From Agrobacterium tumefaciens (GTDB taxonomy: Bacteria > Pseudomonadota > Alphaproteobacteria > Rhizobiales > Rhizobiaceae), in the NCBI RefSeq assembly GCF_009649785.1, contig NZ_WJOK01000004.1, positions 62,001 through 126,000 on the forward strand: a DNA stretch of 64,000 bases, in the 5' to 3' direction. A program made the position numbers and the translations under genes. The notes beneath the pieces are model-generated. The model did not search any database. It worked only from the letters and a program-made list of their open reading frames with translations, and was not told where the DNA came from. Below are positions 63,119 to 64,000 of the stretch, piece after piece. Position 1 is the stretch's first letter. Each line of letters starts with the position of its first letter.

Positions 63119-64000
63119 CAATTCGTCTCCTGAAAGTGAAAGGCAATCTGGGTCGCCTCAACGGCGGCGCGGGGAATGGGCACAAGCACACGGCGTTCCG
63201 GCAGCCACCGGCCGGACTTGCTCCACACTTCCGTTCCATCAAGATGAAGCGAAAGCCTGCCTTGAACACGTCTGATGAAGCGCAGCTGAAAATCGAGAAA
63301 AGCCGGCCGGTCGAGCCCCCCCGATCGCACCATGGTGGGTACCGCGAGTTTGAGCGGGTCGGCGAAAGCGATACGCACTGCCTTTGCGTTGCAGGGTTCG
63401 AGGGTGAGATCGTCGGCAACGGCAGCACCCACGCGGCGGCCTTCGCGAAACGACCAGCCACATGTTTCCACGGCCCGCAATACGTTCCCCGTGGCGAAGA
63501 ACATCGGATTGGCCATCCGGCCGTCCTGATCGATCGTAGGTCCATCGCTGCCTGCCGCAAGATCAACAGGGGATGCGTTCAGAAGCGTTGCCTCCGGCGT
63601 GAACCGCCCGGTGAGGAGAACACCATCGCACTTGACGGTGAGGATACGGCCATCTGCCAGCCGGATGTCGGCCTCCTCGACACGACCGCTCCCACGAATG
63701 TCCACAAGTGTTGCGCGGCAATAAAAGGCCACTCCGACCAATCGGGGAAACCACCGGAAAAGCGACCGCGCCAGCGGTTCCGGCTCAGGCTCGATCATCG
63801 CCACCGGCCGCGCGCCATGCGTCAGGCATGTGAGAAGCGCGGAAAAGGAAACCAGTTCCGAACCAAGGATAAGCGGCCGGCGAAAGGGCATGATGCCGTG
63901 AAAGGCGACATAGGATTGCAGCGTGCCGGTGGTGATCACTCCCACCGGCCGGTCGCCTGGCAGGAGCCGCGCTGAGCGTGGTTTTTCCCGCGCGCCGGTC
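63118..64000 (-). CDS. FAD/NAD(P)-dependent oxidoreductase (5' end beyond the window)
   Basis: About 294 C-terminal residues are visible; the frame is open through base 64000, so the gene begins to the right of the window. GDRPVGVITTGTLQSYV and VAFHGIMPFRRPLILGSELVSFSALL resemble the FAD-dependent subunit of glycerol-3-phosphate/opine-type oxidoreductases that accompany FGGY kinases in rhizobia and Brucella. VDIRGSGRVEEADIRLADGR is the NAD-binding insertion and MANPMFFATGNVLRA closes the FAD site. It is coupled to the kinase gene by TGATG. Confidence 0.75.
   Translation of the reverse strand, partial: TGAREKPRSARLLPGDRPVGVITTGTLQSYVAFHGIMPFRRPLILGSELVSFSALLTCLTHGARPVAMIEPEPEPLARSLFRWFPRLVGVAFYCRATLVDIRGSGRVEEADIRLADGRILTVKCDGVLLTGRFTPEATLLNASPVDLAAGSDGPTIDQDGRMANPMFFATGNVLRAVETCGWSFREGRRVGAAVADDLTLEPCNAKAVRIAFADPLKLAVPTMVRSGGLDRPAFLDFQLRFIRRVQGRLSLHLDGTEVWSKSGRWLPERRVLVPIPRAAVEATQIAFHFQETN

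Noticed and set aside
1-64000. CRISPR arrays, tRNA or rRNA genes, prophage
   Set aside because: No regularly spaced repeats, cloverleaf-type sequence, ribosomal RNA or phage structural genes were recognised; a tRNA or CRISPR scan was not possible here.

Overview
This window looks like chromosomal DNA from an alphaproteobacterium of the Hyphomicrobiales (Rhizobiaceae/Brucellaceae-like). That is inferred from a DUF982 gene, an IbpA-type Hsp20 behind a ROSE-like RNA thermometer, ExoF- and ExoP-like export proteins, a DUF1488-like protein, a polyphosphate-glucokinase-like ROK protein and short 6-phosphogluconate dehydrogenase next to zwf, and moderately high GC throughout. The species cannot be named from the sequence alone. 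No rRNA, tRNA or CRISPR array was seen.

Layout. (1) 1-6265: the end of a sugar catabolic operon (TIM-barrel isomerase, glucarate-dehydratase-like enzyme); a heat-shock pair (Hsp20, DUF982); a BenE transporter divergent from a MocR-type regulator; and a scar made of a frameshifted glyA start fused to the tail of an IS66-type transposase. (2) 6390-7202: a small secreted protein and a broken one. (3) 7580-21963: the core of a Wzx/Wzy-type surface polysaccharide locus in three blocks of alternating strand: three GT4 glycosyltransferases (+); then GT4, DUF4038 glycosidase-like lipoprotein, WecA-like initiating transferase, YdcF-like protein, Wzy-like polymerase and WcaF-like acetyltransferase (-); then pyruvyltransferase, Wzx flippase and GT2 (+). 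(4) 21997-27796: a giant CheB-CheR-PAS-histidine kinase-REC-REC-LuxR protein, divergent from a LuxR-type regulator with a degenerate receiver. (5) 28013-35552: an unusual sugar-nucleotide cluster (class III aminotransferase, SDR, DUF4910 aminopeptidase-like protein, RmlC-like epimerase, TylC-like C-methyltransferase, RfbF-like cytidylyltransferase, PIG-L deacetylase), followed by a second degenerate-receiver LuxR regulator. (6) 36404-46814: export proteins (ExoP/Wzc-like with degenerate ATPase motifs, ExoF/Wza-like), a DUF1488-like protein, a secreted beta-helix protein in one operon with gmd and fcl (GDP-L-fucose synthesis), and a SAM methyltransferase. (7) 46913-55768: LysR, Tat-like alpha/beta hydrolase, MFS exporter and cyclophilin-like protein; an iron-permease-family protein; an SbmA/YddA-type ABC transporter; and a GGDEF protein. 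(8) 55835-61376: an operon for GH15 glucoamylase, gnd, zwf and a ROK glucokinase. (9) 61721-64000: an FGGY kinase and a partial FAD oxidoreductase.

How it fits together. The locus has a lipid-linked initiating transferase, several glycosyltransferases, flippase, polymerase, co-polymerase and outer-membrane channel, so a fucose-containing, pyruvylated and acetylated exopolysaccharide or O-antigen is the likely product. The 28-35.6 kb cluster probably supplies a branched or amino-modified CDP-sugar whose structure I cannot assign; it is the best candidate for undescribed biology here. The hybrid kinase and the two regulators without a phosphoacceptor Asp are the likely local control circuit. 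All functional links are inferred from family membership and gene order.
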